From contig JAOTTD010000010.1 in NCBI GenBank assembly GCA_029864565.1, positions 1-64,000 of the forward strand: a stretch of DNA of 64,000 nt, given 5' to 3'. The translations under genes were made by a program, and so were the position numbers. Source of the stretch: Thermoplasmata archaeon. Lineage in GTDB: Archaea; Thermoplasmatota; Thermoplasmata; UBA10834. Positions 1 to 8,957 of this stretch are shown in pieces. The notes below the pieces were generated by a model. That model made no database searches. It had not been told where the DNA came from and saw only the letters and a list, made by a program, of their open reading frames with translations. Positions within the stretch are counted from its first letter, which is position 1; every line of letters begins with the position of its first letter.

Positions 1-2
1 AA

Positions 3-92
3 GGCACAAGAATCTTGATCGACCGTTGGGCGATCTTCGGGAGCCTGGCGAAGAACTTGAAGAAGGTCGGGGTCAGTTCGATTATCTCATGA
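3..92 (+). CDS. C-terminal end of a truncated gene (unidentified)
   Basis: The frame opening at base 3 runs 29 codons from the window edge to a TGA at 90-92. Its composition looks like a real protein C-terminus: basic and amphipathic, with ILIDRWAIF near the start and a lysine-rich stretch after it. Too little is visible to name a family. It may be the end of a gene lying to the left, or chance. Confidence 0.3.
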   Translation, partial: GTRILIDRWAIFGSLAKNLKKVGVSSIIS

Positions 93-708
93 CCCAATGT
101 GCCTATCGCACTAGTTATTGGCAGGTGCCTGCGCTTCTCCCCTCTCATCTGACCGCTATCGAATTCCTTACATGATATTTCAAGTTCCTGTGGGTTCTAG
201 CCAAGAGGTCTCGACTGCACCTACTCTACTGTCGCGGCCTGTAGGTTGTCCATGGCAATCGTTTTCAGCTTCTCGTTATCAGCGATTTCAGCATGACGAG
301 AGGCGGATTTCACAATGCTGAACGGTGAGCTGGAAGAAGACCGGCAAGTGGGGTTAGTGATCCCACGAGAGGTGCAAGAGCTCATAGCCTGGCGACCGGT
401 CCGAGTACTACAACAAGAGATGATGACCAGACGGCGGCGGATAGAAACTCCTTACATCCATTTTCTCGCACCTGCCGTAAAATCCTCCACTAGGATTCAC
501 TCCTTGGCGCGCTGGCCTACAGCCAGGAGACAGCCGCCAGTATCCAGTTCCTGAGAGCCGCCCCAGTGCCCGCTCGGACAGAAGAAAATGAAAATGCACC
601 ATCCAACCTCCGACCATTCTGGCCAAAGGTTGGCGGGGCCCAACTATGGAAGATGTTTGGTCTCTTCCGATGTGCTGCTCACAGTCCCGTCTAGGTGGTA
701 GTCTCGCC
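93..708. other. Intergenic stretch with no supported gene
   Basis: About 600 bases separate the truncated frame at the left edge from the PKD-type secreted protein. Short open frames exist on both strands (for example 118-321 plus and 408-626 minus), but none shows a ribosome-binding site with a sensible start, a recognisable motif or natural composition. No RNA gene was recognised. Confidence 0.5.
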
Positions 709-2091
709 TTACGCTGGAGGAGTCTCCTGCACCGGGTAGGTCATCTCAGATGAGTCCTCGTTGCCTGCCTCATCGAAGACCGTCAGCGTCACCGAGTAGG
801 GGTCGTCTGGGTACAAGAATATGTACACCATATCCACGACATATCCCCATGCCTGGCAACCGAGGGGCGCCACGATTAGCCATAGGTAGCTTTCGACGCC
901 AACGTTGTCCGAGGAGTCCTCCCCGCTAAACGTGACTGTCACAGTGCCGTCATCATTGAAGGACTCATCGTATGTAATGACCGCCACGGGGTTCTCGCTA
1001 TCATAGACGGACACAACTGCTTCGGCAATGTCCTTAAGATCCGCCGAGCTGAGGGCCTCGAGCACGAACGTGTAGTCGCCGAGGTCATCGACATCGAAGG
1101 TATAGGACAAAGATTCTCCTGTACCCAACTGATAGGCGCCCAGATACCACGCGTAACTGACCGCATTCGACGAAGTCGATGCATCCAAGGACACAGTGCC
1201 GCCCATCTCAACAACGTTGGGGGTGGCCGTGAAGGCCGCCACAGGCAGGTCTGTCGAATCCTTGAAGTCTGGGAAGGCGTCCTCCTCCGGAATCAAGGAA
1301 TTAAGGTATGTCACAATATCAGGGACACCGTCAGGAAGATCAGGGCTCGCCACCTTGATGGAGACCTGTATATGAACGTTTCCTACCTCGTATATCGCGG
1401 GGAGCTGCGTAATAACCTGTTCTGTGTCGGTTCCAGTGTTTACGTATGCGCCATCCTCGAGGACAGGCAGGATAATGCGGGCTTCCAATGCACCTGAATC
1501 TGCATCGTACGAGGAACTCGCAGGAGTCGGAACAGAGGCTCCGTCGACCTCATTTCCATATTGGTCTAGGACCACATCAGTGCTGTCCCAGCTAACACCG
1601 TCGACTGTCATCGTCCACGAAATGACAACATCACCGGTCACCATATCGCTCGAAGCATAGGGGATTGTCAAATCTGCAATGACGACGTCCTCATCAGAGC
1701 TGAGATGAGACACTACGAGCAAATTGACAGAGGCGGTGTATACGAACTTCACAAACTTGCCTTGGGCGTTAACGCTTGGCGGGTACACTACCGCTTTCAA
1801 GTTAGTCGACTTCTTGACATCGTCGCCGCTAGACGGGACATCGTTATGGAGTAGACATTCATTGTCGACGTTGTACACGAGATAATCCGTATCGCCGCTA
1901 TCGAAAATATCAACACTCACTACCTTGCCCTCTTCGGCGCTAGACATCGCCGGAAGAAGGAAGGCAGCGCTACCGAGCAGCATCGCGCAGGAGATCACAG
2001 CGGCACACAGGGCACCAACCTTGTTTGATGACCTGCGCCTGCTCCCCTCCGAGATGCGCACTCCAATATCGCTTTCAAACTTTTTCTCCAT
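709..2091 (-). CDS. Secreted PKD-domain protein
   Basis: A probably exported or surface protein of about 460 residues. The start is placed at the ATG at 2091, which follows a strong GAGGTGA ribosome-binding site; an upstream in-frame start would add 23 unlikely residues. After a basic N-terminus comes a hydrophobic signal segment (VGALCAAVISCAMLLGSAAF). The C-terminal half contains a PKD-like beta-sandwich: PVAAFTATPNVVEMGG, then DASTSSNAVSYAWYLG, then YTFDVDDLGDYTFVLEA. A second Ig-like unit follows (SGEDSSDNVGVESYLW ... FDEAGNEDSS). PKD folds usually mediate adhesion or spacing on cell surfaces. No catalytic motif or C-terminal membrane anchor is visible. The N-terminal 250 residues match no family I know. 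Product class is fairly sure; role is unknown. Confidence 0.75.
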   Translation of the reverse strand: MEKKFESDIGVRISEGSRRRSSNKVGALCAAVISCAMLLGSAAFLLPAMSSAEEGKVVSVDIFDSGDTDYLVYNVDNECLLHNDVPSSGDDVKKSTNLKAVVYPPSVNAQGKFVKFVYTASVNLLVVSHLSSDEDVVIADLTIPYASSDMVTGDVVISWTMTVDGVSWDSTDVVLDQYGNEVDGASVPTPASSSYDADSGALEARIILPVLEDGAYVNTGTDTEQVITQLPAIYEVGNVHIQVSIKVASPDLPDGVPDIVTYLNSLIPEEDAFPDFKDSTDLPVAAFTATPNVVEMGGTVSLDASTSSNAVSYAWYLGAYQLGTGESLSYTFDVDDLGDYTFVLEALSSADLKDIAEAVVSVYDSENPVAVITYDESFNDDGTVTVTFSGEDSSDNVGVESYLWLIVAPLGCQAWGYVVDMVYIFLYPDDPYSVTLTVFDEAGNEDSSEMTYPVQETPPA

Positions 2092-2378
2092 TCTCTTCAC
2101 CTCTCTTTTCACATAGACGGTGCCGGTAACACCCGCACACGCCGAGCGCGGTTCGCTCACACAGCATTGGAACGGTCGGTTATGAGCCGTAAGGCTCGAA
2201 GTCCCCTCGTTGTTCCCAACTGCGTTTCAGCCATTCACCGACATTAACAGCCTTTAGCCTTGTGGTGCAAGTGTCAAAGAATGGTACGAATTTGAACCTC
2301 AGCGCTATGCCAGGTGCCGACAGCTCTATATAGCGCAGGGATATCCAGCACCTGTCAGCATGGCCGGAAGCGGCCCTC

Positions 2379-3668
2379 TCAGCGCTTCCTTTTCGCGACC
2401 TCGTTCAAGGCCTTCAGCATCGCCAAGGCCTCACGCTCGGTGTTGTAGTGCACGAAGGTCGCCCTGAGCATCGTTTCCGCCTTATAGAGCGCTGGAACAC
2501 GTGAGAAGTAGTCCTCTGCGCCGACTGCTATGGCGTACTTGTCCCAGAGGAGCTTCGAGAGTTTCCTGTCGTCCCAGCCCTGCAACTTGAAGGAGAACGT
2601 CGGGTCCCGACCAGTCTTGCCTCCAGTGTCTTTAGGGCCGTACAATGTCAGGCCCGGGATGTTGAGCAGACCTTTCAGGCGGCCTCTGCCCTCGAGCACG
2701 AGGTCCGAAAGGCGCTTCTCGTAGTCCTCTATGGCCTTGAAAGCGGCCAGGAGTCTGGAGCGCCTCTGCTTGCCCGGCTTCGGGGGCCTCTTGGCGGACG
2801 GATAGCCGATCCATGACACGTAGTCGATGGCGCCGGTCGTGGCTGCGAACATTGCCTGGTCCCTGGTGCCCCATTCCCACTTCTCGGGCCCGTGCTTAGG
2901 CGACGAGAAAACCTTGTAAGGGGTGAGCCCTTCGATGAGTTTAGGGCGCATGTACATGAAGCTGCCATGCCTGGAGAACAGCTTATAGCCCGAGAACACC
3001 AGCGCATCGCACCTGCACGCCTTGACGTCCGTCACTCCATGCGCTATGTGGTGAACGGCATCGACGACGAAATGCGCTCCTGCGTCCCTGGCGATTTTTC
3101 CCGCCTCCCTGAGGTTGGTCCTTGTACCCAGAACGTTAGAAGCGGCGCTCACGGTCACGACCTTCGTTCTATTATCTACGAGCGCGGCGAGCTTGTCGAG
3201 GTCCAGGAGCCCGGTTTCGAGGTCGAACTCGGCGAATCTCAGCTCCCGTATCCTGCCCATGGTGCCAAGCTCTACCCATGGGTTGATGTTCGTGTAATGC
3301 TCGTAGCCGGTCGTGACTACGTTCTCCGTGCCGGAGAACCCGCGGCCCATGGCGTAACTGAGGCTGAAAAGCAGGGAGGTCGCAGACTCGCCCGAGACAA
3401 TTGTCTCGGGGCCGTTCGCCCCGAGCAAATCCGACACCGCCTGACGGCCTTCCAGTATCGTCTCCTCAGCGCCAATCGACTCGGGGAACAGGTTACCCAC
3501 GTTCGCGCTCCAGTCGATCCTCGCGAAGGCCTCCCTCTCGGCGCTACGCAAAGCGACCAGGGTGCCAGCGCCGTTGTCCAAGAACGCTCGGTTGCGGCCC
3601 ATGGGGTCAATCTCGGCGCCAGGGAACTCCTTGCGTATCTTCTTCACGAATCTGGAATCGATCCTCAT
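2379..3668 (-). CDS. Class V aminotransferase / cysteine desulfurase-like PLP enzyme
   Basis: A 429-residue fold-type I PLP enzyme of the cysteine desulfurase/selenocysteine lyase-like family. Visible family features are YLDNGAGT-like FLDNGAGTLV near residue 30, the substrate loop EHYTNINPW, the PLP-phosphate region VDAVHHIAHGV, and the Schiff-base lysine in FSGYKLFSRHG near residue 226. The downstream GTRDQAMFAATTGAIDYV block is also typical. The length is normal for the family. Members range from true cysteine desulfurases to kynureninase-like and uncharacterised enzymes, so the substrate cannot be stated. No SufB/IscU partner lies nearby and the gene stands alone. A T-rich element (TTTTTATC) about 30 bases before the ATG, with no clear ribosome-binding site, suggests a short-leader or leaderless transcript. 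Confidence 0.85.
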   Translation of the reverse strand: MRIDSRFVKKIRKEFPGAEIDPMGRNRAFLDNGAGTLVALRSAEREAFARIDWSANVGNLFPESIGAEETILEGRQAVSDLLGANGPETIVSGESATSLLFSLSYAMGRGFSGTENVVTTGYEHYTNINPWVELGTMGRIRELRFAEFDLETGLLDLDKLAALVDNRTKVVTVSAASNVLGTRTNLREAGKIARDAGAHFVVDAVHHIAHGVTDVKACRCDALVFSGYKLFSRHGSFMYMRPKLIEGLTPYKVFSSPKHGPEKWEWGTRDQAMFAATTGAIDYVSWIGYPSAKRPPKPGKQRRSRLLAAFKAIEDYEKRLSDLVLEGRGRLKGLLNIPGLTLYGPKDTGGKTGRDPTFSFKLQGWDDRKLSKLLWDKYAIAVGAEDYFSRVPALYKAETMLRATFVHYNTEREALAMLKALNEVAKRKR

Positions 3669-3849
3669 GTAAGAGGTGTATGACGAGGAAGATGATAAAA
3701 ACTGAGCTGGTCAGGATGTCTGCACTGGTCCTGAGCCAGCGTCCGCTCACGTCGGGGCGGTGAAAGGAAGAAGTTAAGGGTGGGCAGGAAACCGCAATCT
3801 TCGACACAAAGGAGGCTTGGGGGAGGTCCTTTGACAGAATCTAATGCGG

Positions 3850-4131
3850 TTATTCCTGTCCACATGCAGACTTAAACGGAGGTTCCAACTCGGTCTCACC
3901 GTACAGGAAGTTCCAGTCGTAGTCGTTGCAGGAGTCGCAGGTATCGTCGGCCTCATCATCCAAGAGATTTGGGCAGTCTTCGCAAGAGCCGTCCTTCAGC
4001 TGCAACTTGTCCTGTGTCTGGTCACAGTCGCCGCTCATGCTGCCGACAGCCGCCACGGTCGCTACGCCGCCGACCATGATGGCAGCACCGAGGGCCACCG
4101 CGATCCACATCTTTGCTATCATTTTCCTCAT
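3850..4131 (-). CDS. Small secreted cysteine-rich acidic protein
   Basis: A 93-residue protein with a signal-type N-terminus (basic MRKMIAKMW, then a hydrophobic run ending near VAAVGS) and a mature part rich in Asp, Glu and Cys. Seven cysteines occur in spaced pairs (CDQTQ, CEDCPN, CDSCND, CGQE). This could be a disulfide-stabilised or metal-binding exported polypeptide. The DxDxxxD-like acidic stretches recall calcium-binding thrombospondin type 3 repeats, but one partial unit is weak evidence. The annotated ATG has GTGAGG almost touching it; the ATG three codons downstream has better spacing, so the first residues are uncertain. Function unknown. Confidence 0.6.
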   Translation of the reverse strand: MRKMIAKMWIAVALGAAIMVGGVATVAAVGSMSGDCDQTQDKLQLKDGSCEDCPNLLDDEADDTCDSCNDYDWNFLYGETELEPPFKSACGQE

Positions 4132-4303
4132 GCCTCACATTTCGACGGGATTACCCGTCCGTGAGTTCATACAATCAAGGGCTATTGATAAGTGGTTTGT
4201 GGTACAAGAATCAAAAGCTAGCACAATTCTCTATTCATCAACCCAGACAACGAAAAACCATATGGAAAAGGGTTTATTGTCGGGGTCATCGCGCGCGTGA
4301 GAC

Positions 4304-5317
4304 TTACTTCTTGCGACCACTGGCGCTCCCGGTCTGACCGTGCTCGTGGTCGCCGTTCCCGCCACCGATCTCTCCGTTGTTGCCACCGCTCTCATCGCCG
4401 TTACCGCCGCCCGATCCTTGTGGTATCAAATCACCCAACTCGATCCAAGCAGCTCCATCAGTCACGTTGCCAACGCCAATCCCGTAGTCGGCATAGGCAG
4501 GGTCCGTTGGATCAGAGACTATGTCGACGAACGGATGGTCCTCATTGTTGAGCTGGCCATCGCTGATGTAGAAGTGGGCGATCGCGTAATCGACGCTGTA
4601 CCAGTCGCTAAGGACTCCAGTGCTAAGGATTCCGGTCCAAACGCCGGAGCCTACAGAAGTCTCCACGGCGTACCCGAGCCGGACGCTAACGGTGTACGTA
4701 CCTTCGCCTAGACCATTCGTGTCCCACAACATGCCGTAAATCAGGTGACCGCCCTTGTTAACCTCACGATCTACCCCACCGAATATGACCTGCTCATAGT
4801 CAGCGGTGTCTGGGTCATTATCTGGGGTCGGGTTCCAGCCAGCATCAAAAGAGGCCTTAAAACCTGAGTCGTTGGTCATGGTTAAATTGATGTACGAAAC
4901 CGATACCATCCTTGTCAACGGAAGGATTTCATCCGAATTCGCATTTATAGCTGCCTGCTGTTTCGTACCGTTGTACACAACTTCTATCACGTTGCCCTCG
5001 TCATCGTAGGTTGTGTCGTTGAACAGGTCTACGAGTTCGATATCACTCGCCCATACATCTTCAGGTTCCGTGTAGTCGACACCGTTCACGCTATCCATGT
5101 TGATAATCATGGTCTCGATGCGGACCAGATTATCGAGTCGCCACTGTGGTGCATATACCATGTTGTCCGAGAAGAAAACGGCGCAATCCATCGTTCCCGT
5201 AGGGACGGTAATTACTATCGGCTCGCCCTCCTCCTCGTGGGCACTCACGACGATTGACAATGGCATAATCAGCATGAAGACTGCCATAGCAATCGCTGTC
5301 ACTCTCGTTCTTCTCAT
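4304..5317 (-). CDS. Secreted protein, paralogue of the 29 kb secreted protein
   Basis: An exported protein of about 337 residues. The start is taken at the ATG at 5317, preceded by GGGGGAGTGA at good spacing; it gives a clean signal peptide (MRRTRVTAIAMAVFMLIMP, cleavage near VSAHEEE). The mature part looks all-beta and contains GGHLIYGMLWDTNGLGEG near residue 200. The protein at 29139-29858 has the matching GRLLYGFNWDTRTLSSG, which makes the two paralogues. The C-terminal 35 residues are low-complexity Gly/Asn/Ser ending in a basic GRKK, perhaps a linker or attachment tail. No enzyme motif is present. It may be a surface or envelope component; this is inference. Confidence 0.75.
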   Translation of the reverse strand: MRRTRVTAIAMAVFMLIMPLSIVVSAHEEEGEPIVITVPTGTMDCAVFFSDNMVYAPQWRLDNLVRIETMIINMDSVNGVDYTEPEDVWASDIELVDLFNDTTYDDEGNVIEVVYNGTKQQAAINANSDEILPLTRMVSVSYINLTMTNDSGFKASFDAGWNPTPDNDPDTADYEQVIFGGVDREVNKGGHLIYGMLWDTNGLGEGTYTVSVRLGYAVETSVGSGVWTGILSTGVLSDWYSVDYAIAHFYISDGQLNNEDHPFVDIVSDPTDPAYADYGIGVGNVTDGAAWIELGDLIPQGSGGGNGDESGGNNGEIGGGNGDHEHGQTGSASGRKK

Positions 5318-5721
5318 TTTACATTCACTCCCCCGAATTCCTTGTGTCATGCGCCATAGCATTCAGGCGCGAATCCTCTGTAATGCGCTCATACTACAAA
5401 ACTCCATTAGTACAATCCTCGAAACATCACCGCCGTCAGTGCATCCGAAGATGTGCGCAAATGACGATGATCGGATGACCCGATAAAGGCGCGACTCCGA
5501 GGTTCAGACCAATGATGTGTGGTCGGCAATTCGACCTTGACGACTTGCCGCGAGATAGAAATGCTCGCATCTCAATCATGGCCCTGCTTTCCGTGTTACT
5601 ATGGGCAGACAAGTGGCCAGGCACGGGACGACTCAGCGGAGCGGTGCCCCGCTGCAAGCCCGTCAATTTCTACATATGTACCAAATGGCTTAAGAAAGAC
5701 CAGTGAGATTGTGTTACTATA
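5318..5721. other. Intergenic region between divergent secreted-protein genes
   Basis: About 400 bases between the leftward gene starting at 5317 and the rightward gene at 5722. It must hold promoters for both. I see no convincing third gene: the short frames on both strands lack motifs and ribosome-binding sites. No strong TATA element could be assigned with confidence. Confidence 0.4.
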
Positions 5722-6924
5722 ATGACATGCGTTCGCTGTCTCTTAGCTCTGCTAGTGTGCACCATGGCGTTAGCAGCGATACCCATCGCGTCTCAGGACT
5801 CTGCGGCACAGGAACAGAGTATGTCATACACCGAAACGGCGGATTACGTCCTGATCGAAACTGGGGAAATGAACATCGCTGTCTCCAAGAATTTTCCAGC
5901 AGTCATAGTCGCGCCTGCGGACCCGGAGGACCAGCTAGGATACGGCCTCGTAATCTCATCGGCGCTCGGATACAACGCCACACCAGAAGGCATGCTCGTG
6001 CTGGAAGATGTGCCATATCACGCTTCCTTCGAACACGCGACATGGGCACTGTCAGACGTACTGCCCGAATCGAACGATGAGCTAGGGGAAACGATCACTG
6101 TAGAGCTCACCAGCTCAGTCAGCATGAACAAGAAGAACCCCGGGTCTCCTGGCAACATAATCATAGATGACTGGGCGGACGTCACAGTGCGCTTTCATGT
6201 CACAAGCGAAGACTACTCTGCCCGATATGAGGGCGTGAGCGAGTCGCCTGACTACAGTGTCAACGGGACCACTGAACTCAAATTCGACATCACAATGGAC
6301 ATCAACGAGGCTATAGACGCGCAGAACCTCTCACTGGACATGGGACTTATGAAGACTGATGGCTACATATTCTCACCAACCTCCATGCCAGAGCAATACG
6401 TGCTGCATGGATACCAGGGAGATGGCATCATCGAATGTGACCCGCTATTGAACGAGACGGACGGGGACATCCAGCTGCTTCACAAGTTCCTGCCACGAGA
6501 CGACTTCAAACAGTTGTTCACGTTCGTGGAGGAGGGGACAGCCGAGAGCTATTTCGGCTGGGCGAAACAGGCTGAACTGAGCTACGATGACCTCGAGGAC
6601 GAACTAATCGACCTGGCAACGTACTATCGGACGGACGGCGACTCCCTGAGATTGTATCTGTCCACGCCGATGGACGTGACCACCATCTCCGTGCTTCACG
6701 ATCCGAGCATGGGCTTGTTTGGCGGCGATGGAGGCTACGTCGACCTTCCGGATGACGGACTGACTGTCGGCTCTTCGAGTGAGGCGGTAGCGATAGGCGT
6801 TGTGATAGGAGCGATGGCCATCGGAGCAGTTGGCGCCTACGCGGTTGCTCGTAGGAAGGAAGCAGAAGATCCAGGAGAGACTTTAAGCCTGGAGAAGAAC
6901 CGCTACTACCGCAAGAAACTATGA
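5722..6924 (+). CDS. Membrane-anchored exported protein, unknown function
   Basis: A 400-residue protein with an N-terminal signal segment (CLLALLVCTMALAAIPIAS) and a C-terminal transmembrane helix (VAIGVVIGAMAIGAVGAYAV, near residues 354-374) followed by a basic cytoplasmic tail (ARRKE ... YYRKKL). It should be a type I surface protein with a roughly 330-residue outer domain. The outer part is acidic and beta-rich and matches no family I recognise. No good ribosome-binding site precedes the ATG, so the transcript may be leaderless. The gene ends 25 bases before the convergent winged-helix gene. Confidence 0.75.
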   Translation: MTCVRCLLALLVCTMALAAIPIASQDSAAQEQSMSYTETADYVLIETGEMNIAVSKNFPAVIVAPADPEDQLGYGLVISSALGYNATPEGMLVLEDVPYHASFEHATWALSDVLPESNDELGETITVELTSSVSMNKKNPGSPGNIIIDDWADVTVRFHVTSEDYSARYEGVSESPDYSVNGTTELKFDITMDINEAIDAQNLSLDMGLMKTDGYIFSPTSMPEQYVLHGYQGDGIIECDPLLNETDGDIQLLHKFLPRDDFKQLFTFVEEGTAESYFGWAKQAELSYDDLEDELIDLATYYRTDGDSLRLYLSTPMDVTTISVLHDPSMGLFGGDGGYVDLPDDGLTVGSSSEAVAIGVVIGAMAIGAVGAYAVARRKEAEDPGETLSLEKNRYYRKKL

Positions 6925-6949
6925 ACAGCTCGAGTATGGATTCTGCCAT

Positions 6950-7471
6950 TCAATCGCGTTCAGTATATCTCGCGACGAACTCATCAACGAGTTTGTCGAA
7001 GAACGTTCGGCGGTATACGATAAGCAGGTCCGCGACCATATCTGGATTCATGACCCTTAGGTAGGACTCGCGCCCGCGCTTCTCGGCGCTGACGACTCCT
7101 TTGGTCGTCAACTTCTTCACGTGGTAGGACAGGGTTCCGCCGGATATTGTGAAGCTATTGAGGAGCTCGGTGTGTGTCGAACCCGGATTTCTCAGCAGAT
7201 ACAAGACAACACCGCGAGGTATCTCCTGGCGTAGGACTGACAGTATCCTCTGCTTGTCTTTGCTCAGCTGACCTCCGGGATAGTATCTTGAAAAGTTCTC
7301 CGCCTTCTCCAGTGTCAGCAGCTCTTTCTGCACGAGGTAGTTCAGGTGATATTCGAGGACTCCTATTGGCAAACCAGTGCGGCGCTGGATCTCGCGAAAG
7401 TGGAGGCCTGGGCAATCTCGCACGCACTCGAATAACCTCTTCCTGTTCGCCAGGTCAAGAGGATCGGGCAA
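6950..7471 (-). CDS. Two-domain winged-helix transcriptional regulator
   Basis: A 173-residue DNA-binding protein with two tandem winged-helix units. The first (residues about 8-65) contains HFREIQRRTGLPIGVLEYHL. The second (about 75-140) contains HTELLNSFTISGGTLSYHVK and a basic wing, SAEKRGRESYLRV. ArsR-like archaeal regulators share this pattern of paired domains with a recognition helix reading xLxYHxxxL. The start is TTG at 7471, chosen because GGAGGTAA lies six bases upstream. It overlaps the end of the membrane-protein gene at 7455-7745, so the two are translated together; such membrane protein/winged-helix pairs are common in Archaea and may form a sensor-regulator unit. The ligand and targets are unknown. 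Confidence 0.85.
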   Translation of the reverse strand: MPDPLDLANRKRLFECVRDCPGLHFREIQRRTGLPIGVLEYHLNYLVQKELLTLEKAENFSRYYPGGQLSKDKQRILSVLRQEIPRGVVLYLLRNPGSTHTELLNSFTISGGTLSYHVKKLTTKGVVSAEKRGRESYLRVMNPDMVADLLIVYRRTFFDKLVDEFVARYTERD

Positions 7472-7745
7472 ATGCCTTACCTCCGAGGACCCCTAGAAGA
7501 AGCGCCGCAACCAACGCCAATATATCCAGCCCGACGAGCTGGATTCCGTCCACATTCGCCAATATGTCAGTCGTGTGCCCGACAATGATGATGGACATAG
7601 TGAGGGCAGAATGGATCGTTAGGCCGATGGCAACCAACAGCACGGAAAACACGCCGCTCCGTCGATAGGATACCACCGATAGGATCAGCAGGAACAGAGA
7701 CGCCCCCATCAAGGCCCCCAACATTATGTCCACAATGGCGATCAT
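7455..7745 (-). CDS. Small membrane protein coupled to the winged-helix regulator
   Basis: A 96-residue integral membrane protein with three likely helices: LGALMGASLFLLILSVV, VFSVLLVAIGLTIHSALTM, and GLDILALVAALLLGVLGGK. The ATG at 7745 follows GAGGT at short spacing. Its last 17 bases overlap the regulator gene, so the two form a bicistron. It has no catalytic or transport signature. A role in sensing membrane state and signalling to the partner regulator is plausible only from this context. Confidence 0.7.
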   Translation of the reverse strand: MIAIVDIMLGALMGASLFLLILSVVSYRRSGVFSVLLVAIGLTIHSALTMSIIIVGHTTDILANVDGIQLVGLDILALVAALLLGVLGGKAFARSS

Positions 7746-7929
7746 GTTACCTCAATCCGCTCTGTATTGTTGTTCCGAGCCTATAAGTAACACTGCTACG
7801 CAGATTCCAGTATCTGGCTACCCATCGAAAAAGGTTGGCCATCTCCCAAGTGTAAACTCGCGGATTTGCCTTGTAGGATGCGGCGGACCTGCGCAGTCCG
7901 ACAAGACGCCTCGCCCTCCGCAGGTGGTG

Positions 7930-8865
7930 TCAGAGTATGTGTTTCAGCCTGAAAACGACCCACAAGCCGGCTACGGCCACCGCAGACAACCCTATGACGA
8001 TCCAGAAGGCGTTCGGGTCGGATTCGAACGGCAAGTGGACGTTCATTCCATACAGGCTTGCGAGTAACGTGGGAAGGATGAGGATCAGGCTGATCGTCGT
8101 CAATGTCTTCATGATTGTCGAAAGCTGATTCGACTCCGCAAACTCATACGCATTCAATATGTTCGACATTATCTCACGGTAGATGGTGGTCATCTCATAG
8201 AGCTGAGCGACATCGTTCTCGATGTCCTCCATTATGTCCGCCTTTTCCTTCATCATCTGTAGATTCCTGACCTTAGGCAGCATGGAGATGGCATTCAAGT
8301 CGGAGAGTAGCGCAGTGTTCAACAATATCAGACTGTTGCTCAATGCGAAGGCATTCTGGGAAACCTCCCGTCTCCTGGCTGAGAGAATTGTCTCCTGGAT
8401 GTAGGCTATGCGTCGTTCGACTGGACGTATCCTGTGCTCGATGTCGCGGATGATCCTCTGAATCACACCGACAAAGACATCCTCTTTCGTGTTGAGTGCT
8501 GGACGGCGTTTGAGGTCAGCTGTAACCTCTCGCCCGATGAAAGTGGCCCCGATTCGGATCGTTATCACGTTCTGCGAGGTCAGTATGACGCCGACGGGCA
8601 TCGTGTCAATCCGATCCTCATCCGCCGCATTTGGAAGCAGGCTCCTGAGTACCACGAGGTCGTACTCGTCAGCTATCTCGACCCTAGAGCGTTCGTTGGG
8701 GTCGAGACAGTCTGCAATATCCTGAAGGTCGATATCGAATTCCTTGCTCATGAACTCAGCTTCGCTGGGATTAGGTGCAACTAGGTCTATCCAAATGGTT
8801 TGCTCAAGCTGGCTCTTGTCGACTTCCTTCAAGACGCCGTTATCCGAGGCATAGTATCTGATCAT
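7930..8865 (-). CDS. corA: CorA-type magnesium/divalent cation transporter
   Basis: A 311-residue CorA channel. The long N-terminal cytoplasmic domain (about residues 1-235) carries the usual alpha/beta funnel and long stalk helix, here with ERRIAYIQETILSARRREVS. Two C-terminal membrane helices follow: TTISLILILPTLLASLYGMN and FWIVIGLSAVAVAGLWVVF. The diagnostic YGMN selectivity motif sits at the end of the first helix (near residue 275), and the protein ends in a basic FRLKHIL. CorA forms a pentameric Mg2+, and sometimes Co2+ or Ni2+, uptake channel gated by cytoplasmic Mg2+. Nickel or cobalt uptake would suit the hydrogenase and cobalamin genes in this window, but nothing in the sequence decides the ion. 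The gene appears monocistronic. Confidence 0.93.
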   Translation of the reverse strand: MIRYYASDNGVLKEVDKSQLEQTIWIDLVAPNPSEAEFMSKEFDIDLQDIADCLDPNERSRVEIADEYDLVVLRSLLPNAADEDRIDTMPVGVILTSQNVITIRIGATFIGREVTADLKRRPALNTKEDVFVGVIQRIIRDIEHRIRPVERRIAYIQETILSARRREVSQNAFALSNSLILLNTALLSDLNAISMLPKVRNLQMMKEKADIMEDIENDVAQLYEMTTIYREIMSNILNAYEFAESNQLSTIMKTLTTISLILILPTLLASLYGMNVHLPFESDPNAFWIVIGLSAVAVAGLWVVFRLKHIL

Positions 8866-8957
8866 GCTAGTCCCCCGTGATGGCCTCCCGATTGTCGAAG
8901 GCGGGATATATGTCTTCTCGGTGGGCCATTATGTCAGTGAACCTCGTGTAGGCATTG

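Noticed and set aside
408-626. 72-codon minus-strand frame near the left edge
   Set aside because: No ribosome-binding site, motif or natural composition.
2892-3683. 263-codon plus-strand frame
   Set aside because: It is antisense to the class V aminotransferase, whose motifs are unmistakable, and has no motif of its own.
4246-4282. Partial match (GGAAAAGGGTTT and nearby bases) to the 5' end of the T-arm repeats
   Set aside because: Only the A/G-rich start is shared; the hairpins and T-arm are missing, so chance is the simpler explanation.
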